A stretch of 64,000 bases of DNA from Armatimonadota bacterium. GTDB taxonomy: Bacteria; Armatimonadota; UBA5829. The translations under genes were made by a program, and so were the position numbers. The stretch lies in assembly GCA_023474015.1 (NCBI GenBank), contig JAMCYN010000080.1, positions 4,509 to 68,508 of the forward strand, written 5' to 3'. The notes beneath the pieces were generated by a model. The model did no database searches, had not been told where the DNA came from, and was given only the letters and a program-made list of their open reading frames with translations. Shown piece after piece: positions 46,036 to 53,898 of the stretch; position 1 is the first letter of the stretch, and each line of letters opens with the position of its first letter.

Positions 46036-46258
46036 GCCAACTGCGGCGTTCGCTAGACACATCTCAATAGATGACGAAGTGCTTCGCGTCGATCTTACGG
46101 ATGGCCGCTCGATTGCCGCCCCTCTTGAATGGTTCCCCAAGCTCCGCAACGCCACCCCGGCGCAGCGGGCGAACTGGCGACTGATCGGCCAGGGTGTCGG
46201 TATTCATTGGGAAGAGCTGGACGAGGATTTGTCGGTGGCGGGGCTGCTGACGCATTAA
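46016..46258 (+). CDS. DUF2442 protein
   Basis: 80 residues, with DDEVLRVDLTDGRSIAAPLE, WFPKLRNATPAQRANWRLIG and GVGIHWEELDEDLSVAGLL. These match DUF2442 (NE0471 N-terminal-like) well. The ATG lies nine bases after GGAGG within the DUF4160 gene. The family is often plasmid- or TA-associated. Confidence 0.92.
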   Translation: MSSLDVKPTAAFARHISIDDEVLRVDLTDGRSIAAPLEWFPKLRNATPAQRANWRLIGQGVGIHWEELDEDLSVAGLLTH

Positions 46259-46308
46259 TCTTCTTTCGTTGTTTCTATGCTTCGCCATGAACTCCCGCAG
46301 CCGCCGCA

Positions 46309-46345
46309 CATGCTTCGGGTCAAGAAGCCTCCCCGAAGCATATGC
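46309..46345. repeat. REP-like palindrome
   Basis: CATGCTTCGGGTCAAG then AAGCCTCCCCGAAGCATATGC. Same family as 1351-1382. Confidence 0.65.
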
Positions 46346-46382
46346 TTAGCCTTGCACAAGACCTGACGCGCCTGCCAATGAG

Positions 46383-46414
46383 GTATGCGTCGGGAAGCTG
46401 TTTACCCCGACGCA
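46383..46414. repeat. REP-like palindrome, GCGTCGGG variant
   Basis: GTATGCGTCGGGAAGC then TGTTTACCCCGACGCA. The paired T-to-G and A-to-C changes keep the stem, as at 36187-36219. Confidence 0.7.
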
Positions 46415-46497
46415 AGCCTCGGCTTCTATCAAGAGTCCGTTGGTCCAGGACATCCGATCTCGGACCCCCGTCCCCGGACACCTAGCCAGCAGGCACA

Positions 46498-46610
46498 GGT
46501 CAAATATGATCCGAGGCACAATAATTAGGGGTCCAAATATGGACCCCGTCAGACCATTCATGATCCGACCGTCAGATCAAATATGGACCCCCTTCGGATC
46601 ATATATGGTC
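46498..46610. promoter_or_regulatory. Array of five related palindromic sites
   Basis: Sites: GGTCAAATATGATCC (46498), GGGGTCCAAATATGGACCCC (46528), GACCATTCATGATC (46552), GATCAAATATGGACC (46575), GGATCATATATGGTC (46596). The last four have centres about 21-24 bases apart, two helix turns. The 506-bp region 46259-46764 lies between convergent genes and otherwise holds two REP-like palindromes and an AT-rich stretch at 46615-46655. No gene is supported there. Confidence 0.5.
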
Positions 46611-46764
46611 TGAGCATACATTATAGAATTCTTGTACAAAGTACTATATAAACCATGATTCAAATCCATGCCTATCTCTATGTGTCTCTGATAAAGAGAA
46701 GGGAGCTCCTGGCCCTGTGGGCCGGAGCAGTAGAACCACAGAGGGCATATTCGTCAGCAAGCGG

Positions 46765-48054
46765 CTAAATTGTCGTCCGCTCGATCCTCACTCTCGGCCT
46801 CTCTTCCGGCTCCTCCAGCGCGAGTTTCGCCAGGGGGAACGGCTCCAGGGCGCGGTCGAGGATGCCATGGACCTTTGCGAGCAGCACGCCGTAGTTGGTC
46901 ATGGGGATGCCGGCCTCGGAGGCGACGCGCTGGCGGTAGAGCATCTCGCGCGGGTTGATCATGCAGCCGCCGCAGTGGACGATCAGGTCGTAGCTCGCGA
47001 TGTCGGGCGGGAAGTCCTTTCCCGATGAATGTCCGAACTCGAGCTCGCCGCCGACCATCTGCCTCAGCCACCTGGGTATCTGCACCCGGCCGATATCGTC
47101 CGCCTGGGCGTGGTGGGTGCAGCCCTCGGAGATCAACACGCGGTCGCCTATTTTGAGATTGTCAATCGCCTTCGCGCCCGCCACGAACTGTGCCAGGTCG
47201 CCCTTGTAGCGCGCCATTAAAATCGAGAAGCTGGTCATCCAGATGTCCTTGGGGGTGTCCGCGTCGACCTTGAGGAATGCCTGCGAGTCGGTGATCACGA
47301 GCTTCGGCTTGCGCCCGCCCTTCGACAGGCTCAGGATGTCCAGGCAGGCGTGCAGCTCGCGCTCTTTGACGGTGATGGCGATGGCGTCGTGGTCGAGGGC
47401 GTCGCGGATGGTCATTACCTGCGGCAGTATCAGCCGGCCCTTGGGCGCGGCCTTGTCGATGGGGACCACCAGCACCACGATGTCGCCGCCGGTGATCAGG
47501 TCGCCGATGATCGTCGGCTCGCCGATGCCCGAGGGCGATATCTGGGTGAGCGATTGCTTGAGCTCCTCGATGCCCTCGCGCGTTGCAGCGCTCACCGGCA
47601 CGAAGAGCAGGCTGCGCTCGGTGGCCCACTTCTTGATGGCGGAGAAGTCCGGGGCGGCGTCGATCTTGCTCGCGCAGATCAGCAGGGGGATGTCGCGCTC
47701 CTTGATCTTGGAAATCAGATCATCTTCCCACTCGCCCGGGGCCTGGCCGCTCTCGACGATCAGCACAGCCAGATCGGTGCTCTCCAGCACGCGCAGGGTC
47801 TTCTCGACGCGAAGCTTGCCCAGGTCGCCGACGTCGTCGATCCCGGCGGTATCCGTCACCACCACCGGCCCGATCGGCAGTATCTCCATCGACTTGGAGA
47901 CCGGGTCCGTGGTGGTCCCAGGCACATCGGATACAATAGCCAGCCGCTGGTTGGTGAGCGCGTTGATCAGGCTCGACTTGCCCGAGTTTCTCCGCCCGAA
48001 TATCGATATATGCACCCTTTCGGAGGAGGGGGTTTGGTTTAGGTTGGTGGACAT
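46765..48054 (-). CDS. hydF: HydF, [FeFe]-hydrogenase H-cluster maturation GTPase
   Basis: 429 residues. The N-terminal GTPase domain has FGRRNSGKSSLINAL (P-loop, about 20-28), PGTTTDPVSKSMEI and DTAGIDD. The C-terminal part carries the cluster-binding EGCTHH and IVHCGGCMINPREM, the CxHx(n)CxxC set of HydF. It is the scaffold on which HydE and HydG build the 2Fe subcluster for [FeFe]-hydrogenase. Neither partner nor a hydrogenase is in the window. A repeat inserted in frame encodes ILSLSKGG near residues 240-247. It overlaps the PIN gene by 16 bases. Confidence 0.95.
   Translation of the reverse strand: MSTNLNQTPSSERVHISIFGRRNSGKSSLINALTNQRLAIVSDVPGTTTDPVSKSMEILPIGPVVVTDTAGIDDVGDLGKLRVEKTLRVLESTDLAVLIVESGQAPGEWEDDLISKIKERDIPLLICASKIDAAPDFSAIKKWATERSLLFVPVSAATREGIEELKQSLTQISPSGIGEPTIIGDLITGGDIVVLVVPIDKAAPKGRLILPQVMTIRDALDHDAIAITVKERELHACLDILSLSKGGRKPKLVITDSQAFLKVDADTPKDIWMTSFSILMARYKGDLAQFVAGAKAIDNLKIGDRVLISEGCTHHAQADDIGRVQIPRWLRQMVGGELEFGHSSGKDFPPDIASYDLIVHCGGCMINPREMLYRQRVASEAGIPMTNYGVLLAKVHGILDRALEPFPLAKLALEEPEERPRVRIERTTI
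47318..47337. repeat. In-frame dispersed repeat inside hydF
   Basis: CCCTTCGACAGGCTCAGGAT encodes, on the minus strand, ILSLSKG. Same family as the insertions in leuS and ileS. Confidence 0.7.
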
Positions 48055-48482
48055 AACGTGATGACCTCGTGCGAAGTGCCCGAGAGCCTGGCTGTGAGCC
48101 GACTGTCGGCTGTGAGCAGTGGCACGCCCTTAAGCTCCCCAAGCGCGACGTAGCAGGCGTCGTATGCCGTGATGTCGTGAGCACAGGCGATTTCCAGGGC
48201 ACGCTCCATTAACTCGGCGGTAGAGGTTGTTGAAAGCGAGAATCCTTTCAGAGCCGCCAAATTCGCGGTCGCCCTGGAAGCGTTATACTCCCCACGTCGT
48301 ATCTTCTTCCAAAGGATGTTTGCGCACTCAACGAAAAAAAGATCGGGCACGAACAGACAGCTTCGCTGCCGAACGAAACACTGTGCAAAGAAGTTCTGCA
48401 CATCCTCTGAGTGTTCTTCGGGCAAGAACAGCTTGATCCCGACGCTGGCATCGACGACACAGCTCGTGGGGAAGCGGCTCAT
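48039..48482 (-). CDS. vapC: PIN-domain toxin, VapC-like
   Basis: 147 residues. Acidic residues of the PIN nuclease are in CVVDASVGIKLF (Asp11), FVECANILWKKIRRGE and ITAYDACYVALGELKGVPLL with TADSRL. VapC toxins cleave tRNA or rRNA. It overlaps the antitoxin gene by four bases (ATGA), the usual TA layout. The 3' end overlaps hydF, an unusual fusion of a TA unit to a maturation gene transcript. Confidence 0.9.
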   Translation of the reverse strand: MSRFPTSCVVDASVGIKLFLPEEHSEDVQNFFAQCFVRQRSCLFVPDLFFVECANILWKKIRRGEYNASRATANLAALKGFSLSTTSTAELMERALEIACAHDITAYDACYVALGELKGVPLLTADSRLTARLSGTSHEVITLCPPT

Positions 48483-48727
48483 CTGGCGCGATCCTCACGA
48501 AGCAAAGTCAAGCTATCCACCGCTCCCTCGGGCTGCCTGAAGCTGCGTCGGCGATTGCCGATCTCTTCCAGCAGCCTCATCCGCCTATCGCGCAGAGACT
48601 CCTGTTCCAAGGCCCGCTCAAGCAAGATCGCAACCTCCGCCCCTATTGAACGCTGCTCTTGAGAGGCCAAAGCCTGTATCGCCTGATAGATGTCATCAGG
48701 AATGTTTCGCACGTGTAAAGTAGCCAT
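48479..48727 (-). CDS. vapB: VapB/FitA-like ribbon-helix-helix antitoxin
   Basis: 82 residues starting MATLHVRNIPDDIYQAIQAL, with AAAGGAG upstream of the ATG. Residues 1-40 form the Arc/FitA-type ribbon-helix-helix. The C-terminus (LEEIGNRRRSFRQPEG) should wrap the toxin. A longer in-frame upstream stretch is the stub of a relE-like gene, not part of this protein. It should repress its own promoter at 48750-48778. Confidence 0.88.
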   Translation of the reverse strand: MATLHVRNIPDDIYQAIQALASQEQRSIGAEVAILLERALEQESLRDRRMRLLEEIGNRRRSFRQPEGAVDSLTLLREDRAR

Positions 48728-48749
48728 TTTAAGCACTCCTTTCATGATG

Positions 48750-48778
48750 AATATACCATATGTGGTGGCATAATGCAA
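48750..48778 (-). promoter_or_regulatory. Predicted vapBC promoter
   Basis: Reverse strand reads TTGCAT, 17 bases, TATATT. An AT-rich CATATGG palindrome lies inside the spacer and could be the antitoxin operator. Confidence 0.55.
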
Positions 48779-48817
48779 CCAATCGGCGCGCTCGTCCCAC
48801 TCAATCGTCCAAGCCAA
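48773..48817 (-). pseudogene. Stub of a RelE-type toxin gene
   Basis: Reading frame TTG-start LAWTIEWDERADWL. This is how RelE toxins begin (MAWxIExxxxA). It overlaps the end of the relB-like gene (..LGLDD), the normal RelBE junction. Homology ends after about 14 codons, where the vapBC promoter begins. The toxin body is missing. Confidence 0.6.
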
Positions 48818-49022
48818 GTTCTCGCTCCGCCTCTTCCATCGTTAACCGCCTGCCTGGTTTCTCAAGCCGCTCGATCGCGATGTAGTTGTCTTCCATTTCC
48901 TCGATGTATCGTAGGATCGCTTCTCTAACGTAGTAGGTCTTGGTACGGCCAGTGCGCTTGGCAAGAAGACACAGGCGTTTTTCGATCTCTTCAGGAAGCC
49001 GTACGGCAATCATTGTTTTCAT
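48801..49022 (-). CDS. RelB/RHH-type antitoxin, apparently orphaned
   Basis: 73 residues, MKTMIAVRLPEEIEKRLCLL followed by AKRTGRTKTYYVREAILRYI. This is a ribbon-helix-helix antitoxin with the C-terminal ERLEKPGRRLTMEEAERELG usual for RelB of type II systems. Its natural partner relE remains only as a stub. It may still repress transcription or neutralise other RelE toxins. Confidence 0.85.
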   Translation of the reverse strand: MKTMIAVRLPEEIEKRLCLLAKRTGRTKTYYVREAILRYIEEMEDNYIAIERLEKPGRRLTMEEAERELGLDD

Positions 49023-49150
49023 TGCACAAGACCTCGATGTTGATATACATATCCCATAAATACTACAGCCATCAACCGAGTCCTGGATGCTGTGTTGTTG
49101 CTCTGCTGGTTCATTTCAGGCTCCATACTAGTCGGTGCCCATATGCCGGA

Positions 49151-49666
49151 CTAACGCACGAACGGACCGATCACCTTGTCAAAGTCCGGCGGCGGCACGC
49201 GGCGATTGTTGAACTTGCGAAATGACAGTTCTGGATAATTGGTGTGGCGCTGTATTGTTGCTCGCCATTTTAGGTAAGGATACCACTTCTCGCTGATCAA
49301 GCTTCCATCCGCCGCCAAGTGTGCCTCCACCAGAACAGGCGACCCGCAGCGGACGAAAGCGATGGGTTTCCCGCGCTTCGCATTCTCTGGCATGTACTCC
49401 AGATAACATGAGAGTTTCTGCATCGTGCCGAATCGAAGTCCATTTGAGGCCCCTGCCTGCGGACAGGTATCGGAAAGCTTGGCGGGTGGATGGCGATGAT
49501 CGACGTAGTAGTCCCACAAGGTTATCCTCAGCCGGGTGATCGGCATCCCATCGATTTGCCGGTGTAAGTTGGTGGCACCACTCTGATAGACAACTAAAGC
49601 AAGAAAAACAACTCCGGCCATTGCAGCTAGCCCGCATCCGAGAATGCTATTTCTGTTGTGTTGCAT
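49151..49666 (-). CDS. Hypothetical membrane-anchored protein
   Basis: 171 residues with GAGGTGA eight bases before the ATG. One N-terminal helix (ILGCGLAAMAGVVFLALVV) anchors an outside domain with RLRITLWDYYVDHRHPPAKL, KLSCYLEYMPENAKRG and SEKWYPYLKWRATIQRH. Three Cys residues are in the exported part. No family is recognised. The single helix plus a WDYY..P.L segment is reminiscent of pseudopilin-like proteins, but the prepilin cleavage site is absent. Confidence 0.6.
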   Translation of the reverse strand: MQHNRNSILGCGLAAMAGVVFLALVVYQSGATNLHRQIDGMPITRLRITLWDYYVDHRHPPAKLSDTCPQAGASNGLRFGTMQKLSCYLEYMPENAKRGKPIAFVRCGSPVLVEAHLAADGSLISEKWYPYLKWRATIQRHTNYPELSFRKFNNRRVPPPDFDKVIGPFVR

Positions 49667-49700
49667 GTTCTGTCACCTCGGGCATGTCTGTCCGTTGTTG

Positions 49701-51134
49701 TTAGTACTCAGCTTTCGACTCTCCACTCCCAACCTTCCCCAACCCCGCCACTCCCGGCTTCGTCATCTCCACCGTCGATAAAATCACATCAAGCTGCTCC
49801 TTCGTAAACAGGCCCTTCTCAAGCGCGACCTCGCGAATGGTCTTGCCGGATTCGCTAGCCTCGCGGGCGAGGTCGGAGGCGGATTCGTAGCCTATATAGG
49901 GGCTCAGGGCCGTGAGCGTGGCGAAGCTGTGCTCGACTAGATAGAGGCAGCGGGGTTCGTCGGCTTCGATGCCTCGGACGCATTTATTGGCCAGCAGGTC
50001 GGCGGCGGATTTCAGGAGTTGGAGGGATTGGAAGAGGTTGTGCGAGAGCATCGGCAGGAAGGCGTTGAGTTCTAGCTGGCCGTTCATGGCGGCGAGGGTG
50101 ATTGCGTGGTCGTTCGCCATTATCTGAAACGCGGCCTGGCTGACGGCTTCGGTCGCGACGGGGTTTACTTTGCCGGGCATTATCGAGCTTCCAGCCTGGA
50201 GGGGCGGGAGTTTGATCTCGCCGATACCCGCCATAGGGCCTGAACTCAGGATGCGTAAATCCCCCGCGATCTTGGCAAGGTTCACGGCGGCGGCCTTGAC
50301 GAGGCCCGAGACCTCCGCGAAAACATCGGCGTTCTGAGTGACATCGATCATGTTCTCCGCGCGGGCGAGCGGGACGCTAGTGATCTCGCGAAGGATATCG
50401 ACCACGACGTAGACATACTTGCGGTCGGCGTTGAGGCCGGTGCCGACGGCCGTCCCCCCGAGGTTCACCTGACGCAGCCGCTCCTCCACCTTGTAGAGCC
50501 GCCACCAGTCGCGCTGCGCCGCCTGCGCCCAAGCGGCGAACTCCTGGCCGAGCGTGATCGGGACCGCGTCCTGCATCTCCGTGCGGCCTATCTTGAGCAC
50601 ACCGGCGAACTCGTTTTCCTTCTCTTGAAATGCCTTTTGGAGGTCGGCCATCGCCTGGCTTGCGGGGATGAGGAGGCGGATCGCGGCGAGCTTGACGGCG
50701 GTCGGGAAGACATCGTTGGTCGATTGGGACAAGTTCACGTGGTCCAGAGGGTGGACTATCGAGTAATCGCCCTTATTGCCGCCCAGAAACTCGATGGCGC
50801 GGTTTGCGATGACCTCGTTCGCGTTCATATTCGCCGAGGTCCCCGCGCCGCCCTGGAAGACATCGGTGATAAACTGGTCGTGGAGCTTGCCCGAGGCGAT
50901 TTCGTCGCACGCGGCGGTGATGGCGTCGGCGATGCGCTCGTCCAGGTGGCAGGTACGCAGGTTCGCCAGCGCGCAGGCTTTCTTCACATCGGCTAGCGCC
51001 CGTATCAGCTCGGGATGGAGCATCAGCCCCGAAAGATCGAAGTTCTCTCTCGCGCGGAGGGAGTGGATGCCGTAATACGCATCCGCCGGGACCTCCATCG
51101 CGCCGATCAGGTCGTGTTCAGTCCGGGTCTTCAT
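49701..51134 (-). CDS. aspA: Aspartate ammonia-lyase (aspartase)
   Basis: About 477 residues from ATG 51134; an upstream in-frame start (51164) precedes the -10 box. It belongs to the aspartase/fumarase family: RTEHDLIGAMEVPADAYYGI, FQGGAGTSANMNANEVIANR, HPLDHVNLSQSTNDVFPTA, and the signature SS-loop AGSSIMPGKVNPV. The start EHDLIG favours aspartase over fumarase. It releases ammonia from aspartate to give fumarate. The C-terminal SGESKAEY is encoded by a heptamer array, so the tail is atypical. Confidence 0.93.
   Translation of the reverse strand: MKTRTEHDLIGAMEVPADAYYGIHSLRARENFDLSGLMLHPELIRALADVKKACALANLRTCHLDERIADAITAACDEIASGKLHDQFITDVFQGGAGTSANMNANEVIANRAIEFLGGNKGDYSIVHPLDHVNLSQSTNDVFPTAVKLAAIRLLIPASQAMADLQKAFQEKENEFAGVLKIGRTEMQDAVPITLGQEFAAWAQAAQRDWWRLYKVEERLRQVNLGGTAVGTGLNADRKYVYVVVDILREITSVPLARAENMIDVTQNADVFAEVSGLVKAAAVNLAKIAGDLRILSSGPMAGIGEIKLPPLQAGSSIMPGKVNPVATEAVSQAAFQIMANDHAITLAAMNGQLELNAFLPMLSHNLFQSLQLLKSAADLLANKCVRGIEADEPRCLYLVEHSFATLTALSPYIGYESASDLAREASESGKTIREVALEKGLFTKEQLDVILSTVEMTKPGVAGLGKVGSGESKAEY
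49706..49733. repeat. Heptamer-period repeat inside the aspA 3' end
   Basis: ACTCAGC, TTTCGAC, TCTCCAC, TCCCAAC. Complementary in type to the array at 44478-44505. It encodes the last residues of aspartase. Confidence 0.6.
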
Positions 51135-51140
51135 GGGGAT

Positions 51141-51146
51141 ATTATA
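51141..51146 (-). promoter_or_regulatory. Possible -10 box placing aspA as a leaderless message
   Basis: Reverse strand TATAAT ends six bases before ATG 51134, and no ribosome binding site is present. The -35 side is a heptamer array and weak. Confidence 0.35.
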
Positions 51147-51155
51147 ACAGAAGGG

Positions 51156-51176
51156 AATCTGCAATCTGCAATTTCG
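51156..51176. repeat. Heptamer-period repeat in the aspA-sensor gap
   Basis: AATCTGC, AATCTGC, AATTTCG after AGAAGGG. It reaches the stop codon of the sensor gene. Confidence 0.65.
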
Positions 51177-52568
51177 TTAATTTGGTAGATCCCTCCACGT
51201 ATCCGGAAGTCGGTCGGCAACCGTGACCACAGCAAGCTCTTCGAGATTCTTGATGAGCACGACCGCCGTACCATGCTCGCCGGTCTTAAGCAAGATATGG
51301 TCGGCCACATCAAGAATAATCGAATACCCAAGCCCCAGCGACGGCTTGGTGGAGAAGCCGCGAAGCAGCGTCGCCCGAGGGAGGATCAAGGACGAGATGC
51401 CTTCCCCCCTGTCGGAGATGCCAACCCAGACGAATCCATCCCCGGAACCTGCATAGACACGGGCGCGCGTGCCGTGCTTGACTGCGTTCGCGATGGCTTC
51501 GCCGACGCCCATCAAGAACAGCTCCAGGCGGTCGCCTTCCAGGCCTTGTTCCGCGCAGTAATTCTCCACCCTGTGCCTAGCCTCGGCGGCCCCATAAGGA
51601 TCGGCCACGTCGATCCGCATATGTGATTTGGATATATACTTGGCGATATCCGGCGCGTCGCAGATATCCAGCTTGCCATCGGTGACGCTGAGGATCGTTT
51701 CGCGATAGAACTGGCGTTTCTGGGCATCCAGGCGTTTCTCAAGCTCGATGCGGTGCTCTTCGGCCAGCTTGCGGTCCGTGATATCCCGGTCTATTCCCCT
51801 GTAGCCGCGGAACGTGCCGGCGGCGTCGAATATGGGCATTCCACTGGTTTCGACAACGACCAGCCTGCCGTCTTTGCGCACGAGCGTGTTCTCCAGCAGG
51901 GTGAAAGGCTCTCTCTTCTCCGCGATCGGCTTGAACATGGCGGCGACCCGCTCGGCGTCTTGGGGCGGCATGAAGTCAAACGGCGACCTGCCGCAGACTT
52001 CCTCTGGTTCGTAGCCCAGCAACTCGCGGATTCTGGGACTTGCGTAGGTGTAGACGCTGTTCTCGTCCACTTCCCAGACCCAGTCGAAGATCTGCTCCAC
52101 CAGGTTTCGGTATTCCTCTTCGCTCTCCAGCAGCGCTTCCTGAATCCGGGAGCGATCAGTGACGTCTATAACGTTCATGAGGACCGCGGGCCTGCCGTTG
52201 TAACTAATAAGGGTGGGCCTCATTTCGAATATGCGAGTCTGCCCTGATTTCGTAACTGCTTTGAACTCATACTGCTCCGGGGCTTCTCTCCCGCTGATGC
52301 GGTTAATGTAATAGTTATTGACACGTTCTCTGTCATCGGGGTGGATGAATGTGTAGATGTCACGGTTCATGGCCTCCTCTCTTGTATAGCCCATGATTTC
52401 GGACATCTTGGGGTTGTTGAAGACGATCTTACGGTCCTGGACAACCGCCATGCCCGTAAGCGAGTTCTCGATCAGGGCCCTGTAGTTGTTCAGAGCTTCG
52501 AGCGCGGCATCGTTCACCTTCGCATTGCCGGGTGCCTTATCCCGTCTGAAGCGAACTGGGTCTCTCAT
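51177..52568 (-). CDS. PAS-PAS-HATPase sensor kinase (RsbW-like ATPase, no DHp domain)
   Basis: 463 residues. PAS 1 spans about 25-145 (ENSLTGMAVVQDRKIVFNNP, TREEAMNRDIYTFIHPDD). PAS 2 with its PAC spans about 150-275 (IFDWVWEVDENSVYTYASP, FRGYRGIDRDITDRK). A short coiled coil leads to an ATPase from about 330 with N-box GVGEAIANAVKHG, ISDRGEGI and LGLGYSII. There is no HisKA phosphoacceptor helix. This layout belongs to anti-sigma-type or SpoIIAB/RsbW-related kinases that phosphorylate STAS proteins. No membrane segment is present. Confidence 0.88.
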   Translation of the reverse strand: MRDPVRFRRDKAPGNAKVNDAALEALNNYRALIENSLTGMAVVQDRKIVFNNPKMSEIMGYTREEAMNRDIYTFIHPDDRERVNNYYINRISGREAPEQYEFKAVTKSGQTRIFEMRPTLISYNGRPAVLMNVIDVTDRSRIQEALLESEEEYRNLVEQIFDWVWEVDENSVYTYASPRIRELLGYEPEEVCGRSPFDFMPPQDAERVAAMFKPIAEKREPFTLLENTLVRKDGRLVVVETSGMPIFDAAGTFRGYRGIDRDITDRKLAEEHRIELEKRLDAQKRQFYRETILSVTDGKLDICDAPDIAKYISKSHMRIDVADPYGAAEARHRVENYCAEQGLEGDRLELFLMGVGEAIANAVKHGTRARVYAGSGDGFVWVGISDRGEGISSLILPRATLLRGFSTKPSLGLGYSIILDVADHILLKTGEHGTAVVLIKNLEELAVVTVADRLPDTWRDLPN

Positions 52569-52641
52569 AGTGTTTCGGAAACATCTGCCTCCGGTATGTT
52601 TGTTACCCGCATACGGCTAGCGTCAACATACAAGCTGGCCC

Positions 52642-53661
52642 CTACTTCGCGGGCTCCGCATACCCGGCCAGGATGCGCTCGATGTCCTCGGCGGGCTTGA
52701 TCGATGAGTCGATGCCGATGAGCTCGCCGGAAAAGGAGGAGACTCTGTAACGGTGGGCGCCCGACAGGCGCAGGGAGAGGTCGAGCCTGCCCAGGCACTT
52801 GCCCCACTCCCCGGCCTGGCAGACAATGGTCCCGCCAATCCACCAATTTGGCGGAGTCGCGATATTGTTCGTATACAACTGCGGCTGGAATATCCACGTG
52901 TGGGTGTGGCCGCCGACTATCACGTCTATTTCCGGGACTGCGTGGGCAAGTTGAAGATCGTAGGGATAGCCGATGTGGGTGAGGGCGATGAGAAAGTCGC
53001 ACTTCGGCCCAAGCTCGGCGACGACCTGCCGGGCGGTAGCTATGGGGCCCGCGAGCTTGATCTCGGTGTGCTGTCGATAATCGACATCTCTCGCGGTCGT
53101 CAGGCCGAACACTCCCACCTTGACTCCGGCGAGGTCGAAAATGTGATAAGGCGGGACTATCGCCTTGCCGGTGGAGGCGTCGAACGCGTTGGCGGACAGA
53201 ATAGAGAACCGCGCCTGCTTGATGCGGTCGTGCAAGATTTTGAGCCCATCGGTCCCTCCCTGGCCTCTATATAAGTCTCCATCGAAGTCGTGGTTGCCGA
53301 GTGTCATAACATCGTAGGGGATGGCGTTCATCACATCGAAATCGGGGACGCCTTCGAGGGCCGCCAGCGGCCCGCTCGTGAAGCAATCGCCTGCGTCCAT
53401 CACGAGTACAGGGTGGCCGGCCGAGGCCTTGATTTGTCTGATCAGCGCCGCCCTTCGCGCCGCTCCGCCGACATCCTTTTCGCGCTCCCCCAACTTGTCA
53501 TAATCGAATGGAAACAGACGGCCGTGCACATCGTTCGTGTGAAGAATCGTAAGGCTGACACACTCCGGCCTCTCGGCCGCATGGGCCACGCTGGTCAGGG
53601 CGAGAGCGAGAATCAGGCACAAGAGCGCAGTTGATAGGCGAAACCTTGGCACGCAAAGCAT
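52642..53661 (-). CDS. Secreted metallophosphatase of the 5'-nucleotidase/UshA type, catalytic domain only
   Basis: 339 residues from the ATG at 53661, preceded by GGAGGAATTCG. The signal peptide is LSTALLCLILALALTSVAHA. Metal-binding motifs are ILHTNDVHGRL, VMDAGDCFTSG, TLGNHDFDGD, LIALTHIG and VIVGGHTHTW. The C-terminal substrate-specificity domain of UshA is absent; after the catalytic domain comes only a short region (DSSIKPAEDIERIL). Likely a periplasmic nucleotide or cyclic-nucleotide phosphatase. Confidence 0.87.
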   Translation of the reverse strand: MLCVPRFRLSTALLCLILALALTSVAHAAERPECVSLTILHTNDVHGRLFPFDYDKLGEREKDVGGAARRAALIRQIKASAGHPVLVMDAGDCFTSGPLAALEGVPDFDVMNAIPYDVMTLGNHDFDGDLYRGQGGTDGLKILHDRIKQARFSILSANAFDASTGKAIVPPYHIFDLAGVKVGVFGLTTARDVDYRQHTEIKLAGPIATARQVVAELGPKCDFLIALTHIGYPYDLQLAHAVPEIDVIVGGHTHTWIFQPQLYTNNIATPPNWWIGGTIVCQAGEWGKCLGRLDLSLRLSGAHRYRVSSFSGELIGIDSSIKPAEDIERILAGYAEPAK

Positions 53662-53683
53662 CGAATTCCTCCAGAGCCCGTTG

Positions 53684-53752
53684 TATCGGGAAACCCTTTT
53701 CCCGATACTTTCTCGGTAAGCGGGGGCGTTTCGGGAAAGGGGTTTCCCGAAA
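53684..53752. repeat. Two small palindromes, CGGGAAA..TTTCCCG family
   Basis: TATCGGGAAACCC..TTTTCCCGATA (53684-53707) and TTTCGGGAAAGGGGTTTCCC..GAAA (53729-53752) in the gap upstream of the phosphatase. Related to 45501-45526. Confidence 0.7.
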
Positions 53753-53898
53753 TAACTGTCTTCCCCAGATTTGACAAGCACCCCACCGTAGCGGAATTAT
53801 AGCATATCCTCGTGTCGTTTGACTTCACGCGGGGTAACCCTTTGGTGTGGGGCGAGTCCGCCCATAATCGCAGTCTGACGAGTTCCGAGGGTAGGATC

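Noticed and set aside
46655..46768. A 37-codon plus-strand frame after the palindromic array
   Set aside because: No ribosome binding site, no homology and it overlaps the end of hydF.
49151..49666. Calling the 171-residue membrane protein a pseudopilin
   Set aside because: It lacks a prepilin peptidase site and is far from the pseudopilin cluster.
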